A DNA stretch of 35,073 nucleotides from Phycisphaerae bacterium (lineage in GTDB: Bacteria; Planctomycetota; Phycisphaerae; UBA1845; PWPN01), in the NCBI GenBank assembly GCA_035384605.1, contig DAOOIV010000056.1:1-35073 (forward strand), in the 5' to 3' direction. Below are positions 33,251 to 35,073 of the stretch, in pieces (the first letter of the stretch is position 1; every line of letters starts with the position of its first letter). The notes beneath the pieces were generated by a model. That model saw only the letters and a list, made by a program, of their open reading frames with translations, searched no databases and had not been told where the DNA came from. Made by a program: the position numbers and the translations under genes.

Positions 33251-35073
33251 ATGAGGATGGGACTATTAGCGGGGATGGGCTTGCTTCTTGCTCGCCTGGC
33301 CACCGGCACCGGCGATGCCGCAACGATCAACATCCAGTCTATTGGCCTGAGCGGCACCCAGATCGAGTTGTACCAGCCGCTCACTGTCTCGTTCAACCTG
33401 TCGAAGTCATATCCCAATCCCTATGACCCCGACACCGTCGACGCCCGCTTCGAGTTCACCGGTCCGTCGGGCGTCACCCGGGTCATCCCGGCCTACTGGA
33501 CCGAACAGACTCCGCGATGGCGGGCCCGAATCGTGCCTTTGGAAACGGGCCCGCACTCGTGTCGTATCGTGGTCAACGACTCTGCAGGTGATTCGGGCAG
33601 CGCCACGCTCTCCTTCATGGGTGTGTCTTCCTCAAGACGAGGCTTCGTCCGCATCGACCCCCGCAACCCCCGCTACCTGCGGTTCGATAACGGCGAGCCC
33701 TACCTGCCAATCGGACACAATGTCTGCTGGTACGGCTGGGATCCCCTGTTCTCCCAATGGCTTGACCGGATGAGCCAGGTCGGCGAGAACTGGACGCGAT
33801 ACTGGATGGTCGCCTACGTGTCACAGGACATCGAATGGGGCGGTGGCACCAGTTTCCAGCTCGGCCGCTATTCGCAGTCCAACGCCGCCCTGATCGACGG
33901 CATGCTGGAGGCCGCCCGTGCCCGCGGCATCTATGTCCAGTTATGCCTCGATTCGTTCAACGGCTGGAACGAAACGCTCTATGCCAACTGGGCCGACAAT
34001 CCCTACAACGCCGCCAACGGGGGGATGTGCACGCGCCCGAACGACTACTTCGTCAACGCCGAGGCCAAACGCCTGGCCAAGCGCCGTTTCCGGTACATCG
34101 TCGCCCGATGGGCGTGGAACCCTGCGATACTCTGCTGGGAGTTCTTCAACGAGGTGGATGCCGTCGGCGGCGGAGGAGCAACCTTCTGGGGCCATGAAGC
34201 CGAAATCGCCCAGTGGCATCAGGAAATGGCCCAGTACATCCGCTCCATCGATCCGTTCGAGCACCTGCGATCAACCAGCTTCGCCGACGACGGCCCACGT
34301 TCGAGCTACGCGCCCTTCTGGCAACTGCCCGAGATGGAGATCGTTCAGGTTCATCAATACAGCACCGTTCTACCTCAGTCGCATGTCAACCTCATCCGCC
34401 AGGTCCGCCAGTTCGGCAAGCCGGTCATCATGGGCGAGGGCGACTACGCCGGCGGCCCAGACAGCCTTGACCCCAACGGGCAGAGCCTCCACGACATGAT
34501 CTGGGCGGCGGCAGTCGTTGAAAGCGGAGCCATGTCGTGGTGGTGGGACAACTGGATTCATCCCAACAACCTGTATTACCGATTTGAGCCGCTGGTTGCC
34601 TTCCTCAGCAGCCAGGACTGGGCGCCGCAGCAGCTCTCGCCGCTCGCCTATACGATCCTCAGCGGCCACACAACGCCCGAGATCTACGGTTCGGGCGGGT
34701 CGAGGCATGGCTACCTCTACATCCGCAATTGGCAAGGCCCGGTCAGCGGCCTTCGCCTTCGTCTGAATCAGATCACATCGCCCGGCAACTACGTGGCCGA
34801 ATACTGGGATACGAACAGCACGACGCCTTTCCGCTCGGAGATTATCCCCGGCAGCCCAAGCGGCCTCGAACTCAACATACCCGACTTCGCCCGCGACGTT
34901 GCCGCCAAGCTTAAGCAAACGGGCCCGGTGTTGAGCGCAGTCCCCACCTTGCTCACGGTCAGCAGCTTCATCGGCCACGATGCCAGGCCGCAGTCGTTCG
35001 CCATCGGCAATACCGGAACGGGAAGCACGAACTATGAGATCACGGTCGACCAATTCTGGCTCTCGGTTTCGCC
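33251..35073 (+). CDS. Exported DUF5060-like plus GH5-like hydrolase, 3' end cut by window edge
   Basis: The frame is open from ATG 33251 to the window edge (607 codons). A short signal peptide (LLAGMGLLLARLATGTGDA) is followed by a ~100-residue N-terminal beta domain of the DUF5060 kind (INIQSIGLSGTQIELYQPLT ... TGPHSCRIVVND). A TIM-barrel region then starts at YLRFDNGEPYLPIGHNVCW. Likely catalytic acids: Glu301 in CWEFFNEVD and Glu396 in VIMGEGDY. From ~residue 560 a BACON/Ig-like domain begins (LSAVPTLLTVSSF, SFAIGNTGTG). A tag may follow outside the window. The ribosome site is weak (GGAAG about 10 bases upstream; ATG 33257 is a near alternative). Probably acts on polysaccharide outside the inner membrane. 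Confidence 0.82.
   Translation, partial: MRMGLLAGMGLLLARLATGTGDAATINIQSIGLSGTQIELYQPLTVSFNLSKSYPNPYDPDTVDARFEFTGPSGVTRVIPAYWTEQTPRWRARIVPLETGPHSCRIVVNDSAGDSGSATLSFMGVSSSRRGFVRIDPRNPRYLRFDNGEPYLPIGHNVCWYGWDPLFSQWLDRMSQVGENWTRYWMVAYVSQDIEWGGGTSFQLGRYSQSNAALIDGMLEAARARGIYVQLCLDSFNGWNETLYANWADNPYNAANGGMCTRPNDYFVNAEAKRLAKRRFRYIVARWAWNPAILCWEFFNEVDAVGGGGATFWGHEAEIAQWHQEMAQYIRSIDPFEHLRSTSFADDGPRSSYAPFWQLPEMEIVQVHQYSTVLPQSHVNLIRQVRQFGKPVIMGEGDYAGGPDSLDPNGQSLHDMIWAAAVVESGAMSWWWDNWIHPNNLYYRFEPLVAFLSSQDWAPQQLSPLAYTILSGHTTPEIYGSGGSRHGYLYIRNWQGPVSGLRLRLNQITSPGNYVAEYWDTNSTTPFRSEIIPGSPSGLELNIPDFARDVAAKLKQTGPVLSAVPTLLTVSSFIGHDARPQSFAIGNTGTGSTNYEITVDQFWLSVS

Overview
The window comes from a GC-rich bacterial genome that looks like a member of the Planctomycetota, probably related to Phycisphaerae. 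Grounds: a GFTLIE-type pseudopilin of the planctomycete kind, a PEP-CTERM protein, six exported proteins ending in the double acidic-loop tag (DGDVDQxDF..FQxC ... DGDD..FExCxSGPGxPAxPxC), and a CxxCxYDLTGLPExRCPECG zinc-ribbon membrane protein. The class-level assignment is inference; no 16S gene is present.

Region 1 (1-13000) is mostly housekeeping. It holds a 3-isopropylmalate dehydrogenase cut by the left edge, a lipoprotein with an HEGFH metallopeptidase motif, an ABC exporter operon (single-span exported protein, ATPase, permease), a thiamine-phosphate synthase with an N-terminal extension followed by a zinc-ribbon membrane protein, ribBA with a small hypothetical gene, a TPR protein, and a small Cys/His protein. 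Hairpin clusters and a five-unit 8-bp tandem repeat lie between these genes.

Region 2 (13000-16600) holds a sodium:solute symporter whose stop codon lies inside an antisense tRNA-Phe(GAA) gene, then a LacI-family regulator with a good promoter and a possible overlapping operator.

Region 3 (16700-35073) is a block of exported proteins. On the minus strand are a PEP-CTERM protein, two related jelly-roll-like proteins, a 1003-residue multidomain protein, a pseudopilin and a phosphodiester-glycosidase-domain protein. On the plus strand are a GH39-like hydrolase, an Ig-like/jelly-roll protein, a second clan-A-type hydrolase with thrombospondin-3-like calcium repeats, and a third (DUF5060-like plus GH5-like) cut by the right edge. 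With the symporter and LacI regulator this looks like a glycan capture, breakdown and uptake locus; that joint role is inference.

Most unusual: (i) a ~175-190 residue domain that forms the whole mature PEP-CTERM protein and also sits inside the 1003-residue protein, so one module carries two different C-terminal sorting tags; (ii) a ~70-bp dispersed repeat, four copies here, found next to the 5' ends of genes and once in frame inside a signal peptide; (iii) the tRNA/symporter overlap. Two real genes (at the left and right edges) run off the window.
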